From an uncultured bacterium (GTDB taxonomy: Bacteria; Cyanobacteriota; Vampirovibrionia; Obscuribacterales; Obscuribacteraceae): a stretch of DNA of 42,423 nucleotides. The notes below the pieces were generated by a model. The model worked only from the letters and a program-made list of their open reading frames with translations. It was not told the origin of the DNA and did not search any database. Shown here one piece after another: positions 1-7,667 of this stretch. Where the stretch lies: NCBI GenBank assembly GCA_913063055.1, contig CAJXZK010000007.1, positions 1 to 42,423 on the forward strand, written 5' to 3'. Numbering within the stretch: the stretch's first letter is position 1; every line of letters starts with the position of its first letter. The position numbers and the translations under genes were made by a program.

Positions 1-77
1 TATACGCGCTTTCTGTTCATCAGTGAGGTTTAGCTGAGAGAGATCAAGCGGGCTGCGATTCATGCCACCACTATTGT
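1..77. repeat. 77-bp exact direct repeat at contig edge (copy A)
   Basis: Bases 1-77 are identical to bases 680-756, and the two copies diverge at the next base (c at 78, t at 757). The internal copy lies in frame inside the LTxxQ-protein gene. The edge copy is joined to unrelated sequence. A repeat of exactly 77 bases at a contig end fits a de Bruijn assembly overlap at k=77, so I infer an artefact rather than a biological duplication. Confidence 0.9.
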
Positions 78-78
78 C

Positions 79-288
79 AGCCTTAGACACTTTAGACAAA
101 CTCTTCCACCACAACAAGTACAACAACAAGCCCCGGTAACAAAACCTAAACCAGTAGTTAAACCTAAAGCTGAAGTCAAAGAACAACCAGAAGACAAGCC
201 ACCACCAATGACCAATCAATCAGAAAGCGAACCAGAATTCATTCTTGATTGGGGCGAAGTCAAACCGAAAGGGAAGAAAGGCAAGTAA
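79..288 (+). CDS. C-terminal fragment of a paralogue of the five-cysteine/TM family
   Basis: An open frame from about base 79 runs to a TAA at 286-288. It encodes a Pro/Gln/Lys-rich tail ending in EPEFILDWGEVKPKGKKGK. The closest match in this window is the linker of the third gene of the tandem array, which reads DPEFVLNWDEVKAKSKKGSK around 28709-28768. This looks like the 3' end of a fifth, short-form family member lacking the TonB-like domain. The 5' part is missing: at base 78 the frame runs into the 77-bp repeat, and an in-frame stop sits at 31-33. The gene is convergent with the LTxxQ gene, whose stop is at 305. The homology is visible in the sequence; that the gene is complete elsewhere in the genome is inference. 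Confidence 0.6.
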   Translation, partial: SLRHFRQTLPPQQVQQQAPVTKPKPVVKPKAEVKEQPEDKPPPMTNQSESEPEFILDWGEVKPKGKKGK

Positions 289-304
289 TTAAACGGACTG
301 TTTC

Positions 305-1102
305 TTACTTGTTCTTATTCCTCGTGGCATTGCTATTAAGGGTGGCGAAGTTCGAAGTGACGCCACTATTAGTATCAGCAGCGGGTTCAGGTGTAACAGA
401 AGTAGTGGAAGCCTCAGCAATTCCTCGCCCTCGTCCCGCGGCATTGGGACGCAGCCGCCTTAGTTGATCCGCAGTCAATACCGATCTCATCGACAAGAAA
501 TCATTCAGCATGAGCATTTCAGCTTGCTCTTGCACTTTGCGCAGTTCAGCACGCTTAGCCCTAATTTGCTCGGGGCTAAAAGAGGGATCAAACATCATAT
601 CGCGCATTTCCAGGCGCTTAACCTTTATTGCCGCTTGCAGCTCTTTTGCTTGACCTTTAGCTTTGCTACGTTGCTCGGTTATACGCGCTTTCTGTTCATC
701 AGTGAGGTTTAGCTGAGAGAGATCAAGCGGGCTGCGATTCATGCCACCACTATTGTTACCCATACGCATCTTCATGCCGGCACCAGCAAATTCACGTTTA
801 CGGTTGAGGCCGTCAAATCGAGGGTTCGCACCGGGAGCACTAAAACCAGGGCCAGCACCAGGCGCAGTATCAGTTTCTACGCCTTGCGCCGCAGCCTCTT
901 GGGCGCGTCGAGCACGTTTAATTTGCCGTACTCTGCGGCCAAAGCTTTCAGCGTCACTCTGAGATTCGACACCTTCTCCGCCACCCTGGGCCAGAGCCAC
1001 CGGCAAATAAGCGCCAGAAAAACTCGATACCAGCAGTAGAGCCAGACTGGCGGTACCAGCAAGAAAAAGTCTTTTGCTAAAACCGCTACAGTTTAATCGC
1101 AT
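305..1102 (-). CDS. LTxxQ (Spy/CpxP-like) periplasmic protein
   Basis: A secreted protein of 265 residues. The N-terminus is KR followed by a hydrophobic stretch ending VALAQ, a typical Sec signal peptide. The middle is rich in Arg/Gly/Pro. Two LTxxQ-type motifs occur, LNLTDEQKARI and SVLTADQLRRLRP, separated by a charged helical region, as in Spy/CpxP/CnrX-like proteins that sense envelope stress or chaperone periplasmic proteins. I chose the ATG at 1102 because GAGG lies 9 nt upstream; the longer frame to 1174 has no such site. The start overlaps the end of the anti-sigma gene by 17 nt, which suggests translational coupling. By analogy with sigma/anti-sigma/LTxxQ loci it may modulate the anti-sigma factor; that role is inference. 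The sequence after residue 225 is low-complexity. Confidence 0.75.
   Translation of the reverse strand: MRLNCSGFSKRLFLAGTASLALLLVSSFSGAYLPVALAQGGGEGVESQSDAESFGRRVRQIKRARRAQEAAAQGVETDTAPGAGPGFSAPGANPRFDGLNRKREFAGAGMKMRMGNNSGGMNRSPLDLSQLNLTDEQKARITEQRSKAKGQAKELQAAIKVKRLEMRDMMFDPSFSPEQIRAKRAELRKVQEQAEMLMLNDFLSMRSVLTADQLRRLRPNAAGRGRGIAEASTTSVTPEPAADTNSGVTSNFATLNSNATRNKNK
680..756. repeat. 77-bp exact direct repeat (copy B, internal)
   Basis: This copy is identical to 1-77. It lies within the LTxxQ gene and encodes, on the minus strand, the segment around the first LTxxQ motif. It is in the correct reading frame, so it is presumably the true genomic copy. Confidence 0.9.
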
Positions 1103-1949
1103 ACAATCCATCCTCGTTAGTATTGATGCCAAAGTCAGAGGCACTGTCAATTGTTTCGTAGTCATAAACGGCAACTATCTCTTCTGAATCGTTGACGTTG
1201 TTTTTATTACTGTCACGATCGCCTTGCTTATTGTTGGCTAACATTTTTTCTGTGGCTGTCTCTTCCTTGAGGAGCTTAGGCGCTGCTGAAGTATCAGGTT
1301 TCACAGCCACTTTGGCAGAAGAATTAGTAGAAGTGTCTTTAATCGGCTTGTTCGGAACACTAGTGCTCTCATTAGCATTAGCCAGTTCACGGCCATTATC
1401 TGGGGCCGCATTGCGCTCAATCTCTTTTACAGGAGCCGCCTCCTTAATTGCTGGAACTACTTTTACTGGCAGCTGCGCTACTTTGTTCACTGCTGTTGGA
1501 GCCGAGCTAAACTGACTGAAAGCAAAGAATAGAGCCAAAATAGAAGCAGCGCTAGCCAAAATGTAGCCAGTCTTGATACCCCCAGCCGGAGACTTAGCAC
1601 GAGCGTTAGAGCCCGAATTTAGAGCCACTACATTGCTAGCTTCGGGCTTAGCTTTAGAACTAGCTTCTGCACTAGCCTGTGCACTAGCGCTCTCCCCTAA
1701 TGCAGCATGCGACTGAGCCAGAATGCGAGCTTCGATGGCATCACTTAGGTCACCACTCCACTCTACAGCTGGCAAACTTTTGAGTTGACTTACAACCATC
1801 TCTATATCGGCCAACTTAGCGCTGCAAGAAGTGCAGTCAGCCAAATGCAATTCCACGGCTTCAGCTTCTTCCGGGCTAAGCTCTAAATCGTAGTAAGCAT
1901 CAAGTGCTTCTTCCATCTGCTGGCAATTGAGATTTGGTTGTCCTTGCAT
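1086..1949 (-). CDS. Zinc-type (HxxxCxxC) transmembrane anti-sigma factor
   Basis: A 287-residue protein that probably holds the upstream ECF sigma factor at the membrane. Residues 9-42 show C9, H35, C39 and C42, the HxxxCxxC pattern of zf-HC2/ZAS anti-sigma domains. A single membrane helix lies near residues 134-153 (TGYILASAASILALFFAF). The periplasmic C-terminal half is Lys/Ala/Glu/Asn-rich and of low complexity. I chose the ATG at 1949 because AGGTG sits 6 nt upstream. A GTG at 1958 overlaps the sigma stop but has no ribosome site. The gene is in an operon with the sigma factor (upstream) and the LTxxQ protein (downstream, overlapping). Family assignment is confident; the inducing signal cannot be read from sequence. 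Confidence 0.85.
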   Translation of the reverse strand: MQGQPNLNCQQMEEALDAYYDLELSPEEAEAVELHLADCTSCSAKLADIEMVVSQLKSLPAVEWSGDLSDAIEARILAQSHAALGESASAQASAEASSKAKPEASNVVALNSGSNARAKSPAGGIKTGYILASAASILALFFAFSQFSSAPTAVNKVAQLPVKVVPAIKEAAPVKEIERNAAPDNGRELANANESTSVPNKPIKDTSTNSSAKVAVKPDTSAAPKLLKEETATEKMLANNKQGDRDSNKNNVNDSEEIVAVYDYETIDSASDFGINTNEDGLYAIKL

Positions 1950-1954
1950 ATCGA

Positions 1955-2620
1955 TCACCTAAATGTTGCGGGCAAGTTGAGATTGTCGGAGGAGAAGTAT
2001 GGAGAGAGTAATTCTTTCAGCTTAATTCGACCGTAATGTAGACGTGAACGCACTGTTCCGATGTTAGCCCCAACCATTTCTGAAATTTCTTGATAAGAGA
2101 AGCCTTCTATATCGTGGAGAACTAAAACAATCTTCTGAGTCTCTGGCAATTGACTAAGAGAATCTTCGACCATTCTTGTTTGCTCTCTCAAATCTAGATT
2201 CTGCGAGGGGTCTGGTCTCTCATCGGCCAGCTGCGAAAGGGTCTGACCAAAAGCTCCCGGTCCTTCTTCTTCTGCCACACTCGACTGGGGGTCGAATGAC
2301 ACCAGAGTGGTTGGCTTTCGCCTCTGTTTAACTCTTAAATTGTCCATGCAGAGGTTGTGAGCAATACGGAATAACCAAGAGGCAAATGATGAGTTAGAGC
2401 GATACTTATCTAGATTTTGATGAACTTTAACAAAAGTGTCTTGCACCACCTCCTCTGCTTCTTCGCTGCTGCCCACCACACGGAAGGCAGTAGAGTACAC
2501 CCGGCTTTGATACCGTTTAACGAGAGTTTTGAAGAGTGTCATGTCTCCATCCTCTCTAAATTTATCGATTAGGGCCTCGTCTGTAAGGTCCATATACTCC
2601 AACCGATTCGGGTGGCTCAT
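1955..2620 (-). CDS. ECF-type RNA polymerase sigma factor (RpoE/SigW-like)
   Basis: A 221-residue sigma-70-family protein with region 2 (about residues 35-105: YQSRVYSTAFRVVGSSEEAE, then FASWLFRIAHNLCMDNLR) and region 4 (about 155-210: LPETQKIVLVLHDIEGFSYQ, then the helix-turn-helix EISEMVGANIGTVRSRLHYG). Regions 1 and 3 are absent, as in ECF sigmas. An acidic linker of about 50 residues separates the two domains. The ATG at 2620 has no clear ribosome site. An internal ATG at 2593 follows GGAG but only 3 nt away, so the start is uncertain. It is the first gene of the sigma/anti-sigma/LTxxQ operon and probably directs its own transcription. Confidence 0.93.
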   Translation of the reverse strand: MSHPNRLEYMDLTDEALIDKFREDGDMTLFKTLVKRYQSRVYSTAFRVVGSSEEAEEVVQDTFVKVHQNLDKYRSNSSFASWLFRIAHNLCMDNLRVKQRRKPTTLVSFDPQSSVAEEEGPGAFGQTLSQLADERPDPSQNLDLREQTRMVEDSLSQLPETQKIVLVLHDIEGFSYQEISEMVGANIGTVRSRLHYGRIKLKELLSPYFSSDNLNLPATFR

Positions 2621-2679
2621 AAGGGAATACGCTCAAAGTAGTCAAAAAGTTCAAACATCTGGCACATTTTCTCAAAGAT

Positions 2680-2709
2680 TAACGTTAGTTAACAAAGACC
2701 CTGGTTTCC
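2680..2709 (-). promoter_or_regulatory. Possible ECF-type autoregulatory promoter upstream of the sigma gene
   Basis: On the minus strand GGAAACC (2709-2703) is followed after 18 nt by CGTTA (2684-2680), resembling the GGAAC/CGT pattern of ECF-recognised promoters. It lies about 60 nt before the sigma start. The spacer is slightly longer than usual, so this is a weak candidate. Confidence 0.3.
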
Positions 2710-2792
2710 TACTTGCCTTAGACGATAGCAGGAGCGAAACTAAAAGAGACTGTGCTATTACACACTCTATCAACTTGCATTCGGAGAACGTC

Positions 2793-3365
2793 GTGAAGTT
2801 CCAAATACTGCCGCTCGCAGCACTCTCACTGCTGAGCTTCCTGCCAGCAGCTTATGCTCAAACTAGCAGCAACTCAGTAGATTACAAAACTCCCCATAAA
2901 AAAATCGAAGACCTGCCCAACTTCCACACGGTTCATCCCTTCTTATATAGAGGTGGCGAGCCCAGTAAAAAAGGCCTACAACAGCTCAAAGAAAAGGGTG
3001 TAAAAACGCTGATAGACCTGCGTGCCAGCAGTGCCATAACCAGAAGTGAAGAAGCTACGGCCACCGAACTCGGCATGAAATACATTAACTTGCCCATGAG
3101 CTCCAAGGCACCCACCGAAGCTCAACTAACAACTTACTTTGAGGCAGTGAGACAAGGCCGCGACAAGAACGAGCCTGTTTTTCTACACTGTGCTCATGGC
3201 TCAGACCGCACTGGCTGCTTGGTGGGCATTTGGCGAGTAACCGAAGATGGCTACAGTTATCCGCAAGCTTACGCCGAAATGCGCAAGTATTGGTTTGGCC
3301 CTCAGTTCAAAGAGCTCTCAGGGGCAGTACAAAAACAAGCTAACAAACTCTCAGCTTCGAAATAG
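2793..3365 (+). CDS. Secreted dual-specificity/tyrosine phosphatase-like protein
   Basis: A 190-residue exported phosphatase. Residues 1-22 form a signal peptide ending AAYAQ. The catalytic P-loop is HCAHGSDRTG, with Cys133 and Arg139 in the CX5R arrangement of cysteine phosphatases. FLYRGGEPSKKGLQQLKEKG and KTLIDLR are typical of the DSP/Siw14-like fold. I chose the GTG at 2793 because GGAG lies 7 nt upstream and a signal peptide begins there; the open frame extends back to 2529 but that part overlaps the sigma gene. It is transcribed divergently from the sigma operon and ends 19 nt before the convergent aspartic-protease gene. The substrate is unknown. Confidence 0.85.
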   Translation: MKFQILPLAALSLLSFLPAAYAQTSSNSVDYKTPHKKIEDLPNFHTVHPFLYRGGEPSKKGLQQLKEKGVKTLIDLRASSAITRSEEATATELGMKYINLPMSSKAPTEAQLTTYFEAVRQGRDKNEPVFLHCAHGSDRTGCLVGIWRVTEDGYSYPQAYAEMRKYWFGPQFKELSGAVQKQANKLSASK

Positions 3366-3384
3366 GCCAACAGCAAATCAAGCC

Positions 3385-5937
3385 CTAGCGAGAAGGAATA
3401 GGCGTAGCGCTTGGGCCAGGATTAATCGGCAAACCGGCAGCACCGGGTGCTGGCGTGCCTGGCGCTACTGGTGGTGGCAAGAATTGCTTCAATTTATCCT
3501 GAGCTGTTTTAGACCAGGGGTAGTAACGCAGAATCTCTTTAAGAGTAGAAATTACCTTATTACTATCACCAAACAATTCAGACAACTTCACTTGATACCA
3601 GAGTGCTTGCCAATTGGAAGGGTCAAGGAACAGAGCTTTTTCAACATAGCGCTGCATTTCAGGGAAGCGCCGGCCACGGAATAAATGAACGGCATAGTCG
3701 ATATTGACGTTGGCGTCTTGGGGAGTTAGCTGCAAGGCTCTATCAATTGTCTGCTTGGCCGATACCGCTTGATTGCCATCAAGATAAAGTAAGCTCCAAT
3801 CGGCCAAAATGCGCCCTTCAATTTCGGTTGAACCAACTTTCTTAGCCAGGTCCTGAGCCCTGACAAAATAGTCGTAACTGGCTTTAGAGTGCTCCGGGCG
3901 ACCCAAGTCTTTCGCCATCATGCGGCGCAAATTGCCAAAGCGGCCCAGCAATCTTGCCTCATTCTTTTTGTCACCACTGGAGGTGGCAGAGAGCAAGGCC
4001 TTGTTGTAGTTCAACTCCGCCAATCTAAAATCACGTTTTTGCACCAGTTGATCGTCACCAGCCGCAATGGCTTGGTCAATGAGAGAACGGGTTTTTACTA
4101 CTGCCGATGGCCGAATCAGCATTCGTTGGAATTTATAGTCAAAATAGACAAAGAAATTCTCCAAAAATGGATTTCCAAGTATGCCTAAGTTTGAAGTCTG
4201 GAAGAAGCCGGAATCGCTCTTAGACTCACTTTTACCAGAGCTAGATGGCAGTGACAGAGTATAAGTAAAGTCAACACGCTTGACCGTTTTGCCAGCCAGT
4301 GCAACATTATCAACCATGACACGGCCAAGCTTAACTGGTCGCCCATCAAGGCCGGTGCCTTCGGTAACATGCTTGTTGTCACCGCTGCTATATCGAGCGG
4401 CCACAGCAGCGGGGAGGTTGTTAAATGCAGCTCCAGTGTCGACCAGCATCATCACATCTTCACGGCCATTGAGCTTTACTTTCACCACTGGGGCACTGCG
4501 GCGAGAGAAGGTCACAGCAGCGCAATCGCTTGTAGGCGAAAAACTATCAGCATCATGAAACGTGAGGCTGGTTTTGCCATAATCAACACCAACAACAAAC
4601 TTAGAAATGACATTGGTACCGATAATTCCGCCCAGGCGACGACCTAGGTGCCGCGACTGCGAAGACAAATCAAGAATGCGCGCTTCGATATCGTTGACAA
4701 TAAGATTGCCCAGTTCCAATCGACCAATCGTACTGGTATTGGTCATAACAGAACCAGACAGAGCCTGCATTCCAGCCAGGCCTTCTTTGAGCAGATAATT
4801 CTCAGCAGCAACGCGGCGGTCGATGATAGTATCGCTGGCACCAGTATCAAAAAGGAAGTCTAGTTCCTCACCATTGTTGAGGCGACCTTTGACCAGAATC
4901 TCACGCTGACCATAATCGAAGGGTACAGTGACTGTGCGACTCAAGTGGAAAGTGCCACCAGGCCTATCAAATTCGCTATCTTTGATCTTAGGGTTAGCAC
5001 TTAAGTCGGCAGTAATTCGCACCAACTCAACTTTATCGTCAACTCGGCGAATGACGCGATGCGGATAAAGGCTGCCAGCAGAAGGCTGATACTGACTATA
5101 CTCTAACGATAAGGCCTTCTTCTTAGCACCATCGCCGAGGGTAAAAGCGACTGAAACTACCATATAGTTATTTTGCTCAATGGCAACAGTGAAACTATCA
5201 GAGCCGTTAGGGCTATTAAATTGCACCAGCCAAACCGGTGTACCGCGCAAATTAGAGCTTCCCAATAGAACGACTTGATCGACGCTCCGACTGCTGCCGT
5301 GCTCTTCAACCTGCACTTTAGCGTCAGTCTGGACCAAGAGCAGGCCTTCCATGACAAAAGTAGCGGGCAAGGTGGTCGCTAAGTTAAGCAATTTGGCCGA
5401 GTCGATTTGCAAATCTTCGGCTTTAGCAGAACTGCGAGCACCAGCTTGCACCCACGGTATTTCACCATTAAAGCCTTCAGTCAAAGTAGCAGAAGTAACG
5501 CCATTGTTGAGTGTATCGCCCCGCTCATGATCAAGACGCCAGCGCACACCTTTGCGCATCAGACGAAAAGAAGAGTCACTGGGCCGACTCTCAACTTGAC
5601 TCAAGTCTAAACCGCCAGGCAAGCCCTGCGAAACATTGTCGTACTCTTTGCCGAAAACGTTAAAGCCAGCCGCTATTTGAGCGACATTCTCTTCGCCACC
5701 ATAGGCAGTGAGGCTTTTTGAAAGCAAGTCGCTTAGATCAATCGTAGCGGCCGCGGCGTCAGCGGCAGCCTCAGCGTAAGCTGGTTGAAGCGAAACTAAT
5801 GAGGCAAGAGATGCCAGTGACAGGCTGGTGCCAAGTGAACAATTGAGTGCAGCAAGAGCAGCTGTCACTCGAATCAGTTTCAAATTCAAAATTATTTTCA
5901 CAGCCTTAGCAGTTAAACGGTAACAAATTGCTTGCAC
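3385..5937 (-). CDS. Exported double aspartic-protease-domain protein with TPR C-terminus
   Basis: An 850-residue protein. After a signal-like hydrophobic segment (about 20-56, ending AYAEA) comes a lipoprotein-carrier-like region to about 330. Two retropepsin-like domains follow, with the catalytic triplets D364-T-G-A and D500-T-G-A, each followed by hydrophobic-Gly segments (GGIIGTNVISKF, LGILGNPFLENF). From about residue 630 to 820 there are TPR-like helices, and the last 30 residues are Pro/Gly-rich. Clan AA proteases with paired domains are known; the TPR fusion suggests recruitment of protein partners. The GTG at 5937 overlaps kdsA by 25 nt. A second GTG at 5901 gives a cleaner signal peptide and no overlap, and may be the true start. 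It is probably co-transcribed with kdsA. Confidence 0.82.
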   Translation of the reverse strand: MQAICYRLTAKAVKIILNLKLIRVTAALAALNCSLGTSLSLASLASLVSLQPAYAEAAADAAAATIDLSDLLSKSLTAYGGEENVAQIAAGFNVFGKEYDNVSQGLPGGLDLSQVESRPSDSSFRLMRKGVRWRLDHERGDTLNNGVTSATLTEGFNGEIPWVQAGARSSAKAEDLQIDSAKLLNLATTLPATFVMEGLLLVQTDAKVQVEEHGSSRSVDQVVLLGSSNLRGTPVWLVQFNSPNGSDSFTVAIEQNNYMVVSVAFTLGDGAKKKALSLEYSQYQPSAGSLYPHRVIRRVDDKVELVRITADLSANPKIKDSEFDRPGGTFHLSRTVTVPFDYGQREILVKGRLNNGEELDFLFDTGASDTIIDRRVAAENYLLKEGLAGMQALSGSVMTNTSTIGRLELGNLIVNDIEARILDLSSQSRHLGRRLGGIIGTNVISKFVVGVDYGKTSLTFHDADSFSPTSDCAAVTFSRRSAPVVKVKLNGREDVMMLVDTGAAFNNLPAAVAARYSSGDNKHVTEGTGLDGRPVKLGRVMVDNVALAGKTVKRVDFTYTLSLPSSSGKSESKSDSGFFQTSNLGILGNPFLENFFVYFDYKFQRMLIRPSAVVKTRSLIDQAIAAGDDQLVQKRDFRLAELNYNKALLSATSSGDKKNEARLLGRFGNLRRMMAKDLGRPEHSKASYDYFVRAQDLAKKVGSTEIEGRILADWSLLYLDGNQAVSAKQTIDRALQLTPQDANVNIDYAVHLFRGRRFPEMQRYVEKALFLDPSNWQALWYQVKLSELFGDSNKVISTLKEILRYYPWSKTAQDKLKQFLPPPVAPGTPAPGAAGLPINPGPSATPIPSR

Positions 5938-6791
5938 TGCCCAGGAGCTGGCAGACTGATATCTGGCAATTCCCTAACCGTGTTGTAGAGCTTCATTACT
6001 TGCACTAGCAACTCTTCAACTTGACCCAAGGGCACTTGATTGGCAGCATCGCTCTTAGCTTCATCGGGATTCGGATGAACTTCCATGAACATACCATCAA
6101 CCCCAGCCACTACCGCAGCCCGAGCTAAAGTCGGGATATATTGCCGCTGCCCACTAGAGGCATCACCAGCGCCACCAGGGAGCTGAACTGAATGAGTGGC
6201 ATCAAAGATAACGGGATAACCAGTCTCTTTCATAATAGGAATGCCGCGGAAATCGACAATCAAGTTGTTGTAACCGAATGTGGTGCCACGCTCAGTGAGC
6301 ATGACATTTTCATTGCCAGAATCAACTACTTTTTTAACAGCGTTCTTCATCTCAGCAGGAGAGAGGAACTGGCCTTTCTTAATGTTGACACACTTACCAG
6401 TCTGAGCAGCGGCAACTAACAAATCGGTCTGACGGCAAAGAAAAGCTGGTATCTGCAAAACATCTAAAACTTCACCAGCGGCCTGGCATTGTTCCACTTC
6501 GTGAATATCAGAGAGCACTGGAAGATCAAGCTTACTTTTGATGTCAGCTAACATAGCCAAGCCCTTCTCTAAGCCTGGTCCACGAAATCCATGTACAGCA
6601 GTGCGATTAGCCTTATCAAAAGAAGCTTTGAAGACTAGATTGAAGTCATGCTTAGCTGAAAGCGCTTTAAGGTGGCTAGCAGTGGTGAAAATCGTTTCCC
6701 ACGACTCAATTACACATGGCCCGGCTATGATCAGAAACTTCCCACCGGCTGAAACCTGGTGAGTACCGACCTTAACAACCTTAGCAGCCAT
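5913..6791 (-). CDS. kdsA: 3-deoxy-8-phosphooctulonate synthase (KDO-8-P synthase)
   Basis: A 292-residue class I aldolase-fold enzyme that joins phosphoenolpyruvate and D-arabinose 5-phosphate to make KDO 8-phosphate, a precursor of the LPS inner core. It carries the family landmarks IIAGPCVIES, FKASFDKANRT, GLEKGLAML, LSDIHE, CRQTDLL, NIKKGQFLSP, ERGTTFGYNNL and FDATHSVQLPGG. Length is close to the usual 280. I chose the ATG at 6791 because it follows AAGGGGGG by a few bases; the longer open frame to 7010 is not conserved-looking. It is upstream of the aspartic-protease gene and divergent from the DUF167 gene. It shows that the organism makes KDO and hence a Gram-negative outer membrane. 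Confidence 0.96.
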   Translation of the reverse strand: MAAKVVKVGTHQVSAGGKFLIIAGPCVIESWETIFTTASHLKALSAKHDFNLVFKASFDKANRTAVHGFRGPGLEKGLAMLADIKSKLDLPVLSDIHEVEQCQAAGEVLDVLQIPAFLCRQTDLLVAAAQTGKCVNIKKGQFLSPAEMKNAVKKVVDSGNENVMLTERGTTFGYNNLIVDFRGIPIMKETGYPVIFDATHSVQLPGGAGDASSGQRQYIPTLARAAVVAGVDGMFMEVHPNPDEAKSDAANQVPLGQVEELLVQVMKLYNTVRELPDISLPAPGQCKQFVTV

Positions 6792-6836
6792 ATGCCCCCC
6801 TTGCGATCTAAATATGTGATTGGATATTGTAGCAGT

Positions 6837-7172
6837 ATGCCTGAGAGAAGTATGACTAGTACAGGATTTGCACAGGTTGTTGAAGACGGACTGGTTCTGA
6901 GACTTTACGTTCAGCCTGGGGCAAAAGTTAGTGCCATTCTTGGTGAAAGAGAAGCGGGTGATGGCCCACGGCTCAAAATCAAGCTCAAGGCTCGTGCCAT
7001 CGAAGGTCAAGCCAACGCCGCCCTGCTGGAACTAATTGCCGAGCTTATGCATGTACCGAAGTCGACAGTCAGCCTACAGGCTGGCTCCACAGCTAGATTG
7101 AAAACAGTTCATGTGCGCGGAGAAAGTCAAACCCTGTTGAACAAGCTGCACCAACTAATCATTAACGATTAG
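6837..7172 (+). CDS. DUF167/YggU-family protein
   Basis: A 111-residue protein with the DUF167 hallmarks: LRLYVQPGAKVSAILGE, then LKIKLKARAIEGQANAALLE and a final KTVHVRGESQTLLNKL. The family is a small alpha/beta fold of unknown function, widespread in bacteria. Starts at 6837 and 6852 are both possible and neither has a strong ribosome site; I give the upstream one. The gene is divergent from kdsA with 45 bp between starts. It is convergent with the AT-hook gene: the TAG at 7170-7172 and the opposite TAA at 7169-7171 overlap. Confidence 0.8.
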   Translation: MPERSMTSTGFAQVVEDGLVLRLYVQPGAKVSAILGEREAGDGPRLKIKLKARAIEGQANAALLELIAELMHVPKSTVSLQAGSTARLKTVHVRGESQTLLNKLHQLIIND

Positions 7173-7510
7173 CGATTAGCAATGTGTCGGACTAAGCGAT
7201 AAACCGTATGACCAGCTCTTTGTGAAACAGGCATAATCAAACCAGCGCGAATGGCCTCGGCCAGCTGTGGCCGCAAAGTACGAATACGCTTGAGCTGCCT
7301 TGGCCCTCCGGCCATTTCTGGCAGAGTCATACCAACAGGGTTTTTATCAAGCAACTTGACCACTTTGTTTTCAGCTGGCTTATCAGCCGCTTGACTAGCA
7401 GTCGAGCCCGCCGGTTTAGCAACAGGAGGACGACCACGCTTGGGTTTAGAATCGCCCGCAGCCTCTGCCGAAGGCTGGGAGAAGTTGATGTTTTCTGGTT
7501 CTTCTGACAT
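7169..7510 (-). CDS. Small AT-hook protein, possibly DNA-binding
   Basis: A 113-residue basic protein. Residues 23-30 (KPKRGRPP) form a canonical AT-hook, the GRP core with flanking basic residues that binds the minor groove of A/T-rich DNA. The rest, from about residue 52, looks like a small winged-helix-type domain (VVKLLDKNPVGMTLPEMAG, LKRIRTLRPQLAEAIRAGLI, then a basic C-terminus). I chose the ATG at 7510; the longer frame begins with TTG at 7555. No enzymatic motif is present. A nucleoid or regulatory role is inference. It is divergent from the GH57 gene, with a 273-bp spacer. Confidence 0.6.
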   Translation of the reverse strand: MSEEPENINFSQPSAEAAGDSKPKRGRPPVAKPAGSTASQAADKPAENKVVKLLDKNPVGMTLPEMAGGPRQLKRIRTLRPQLAEAIRAGLIMPVSQRAGHTVYRLVRHIANR

Positions 7511-7631
7511 CTGCTCGTAATTTACCGCAACAATTGTTCTCTCAGCATAACTCAAACCGCTACTAAAGAATAGTTACGGTTTGGGCCTGAGCTGCTGACC
7601 GGCTAGCCTTCTTCTTGTTATATTCCTGACT

Positions 7632-7667
7632 GTTCTTTGCAAGTTCGTAGGCAAGTTCATAAAGAAC
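7632..7667. promoter_or_regulatory. Nested inverted and direct repeat upstream of GH57 gene
   Basis: GTTCTTT (7632-7638) and AAAGAAC (7661-7667) form an inverted repeat that encloses two direct copies of GCAAGTTC (7639-7646 and 7651-7658, 12-bp period, about one helical turn). It sits in the 273-bp spacer between divergent genes and could be an operator. No regulator has been identified. Confidence 0.35.

Noticed and set aside
2529-2792. N-terminal extension of the phosphatase reading frame
   Set aside because: It overlaps the sigma gene antisense and has no signal. A GTG with GGAG and a signal peptide at 2793 explains the gene better.
6792-7010. N-terminal extension of kdsA
   Set aside because: The sequence is unlike the family, and a strong ribosome site precedes the ATG at 6791.
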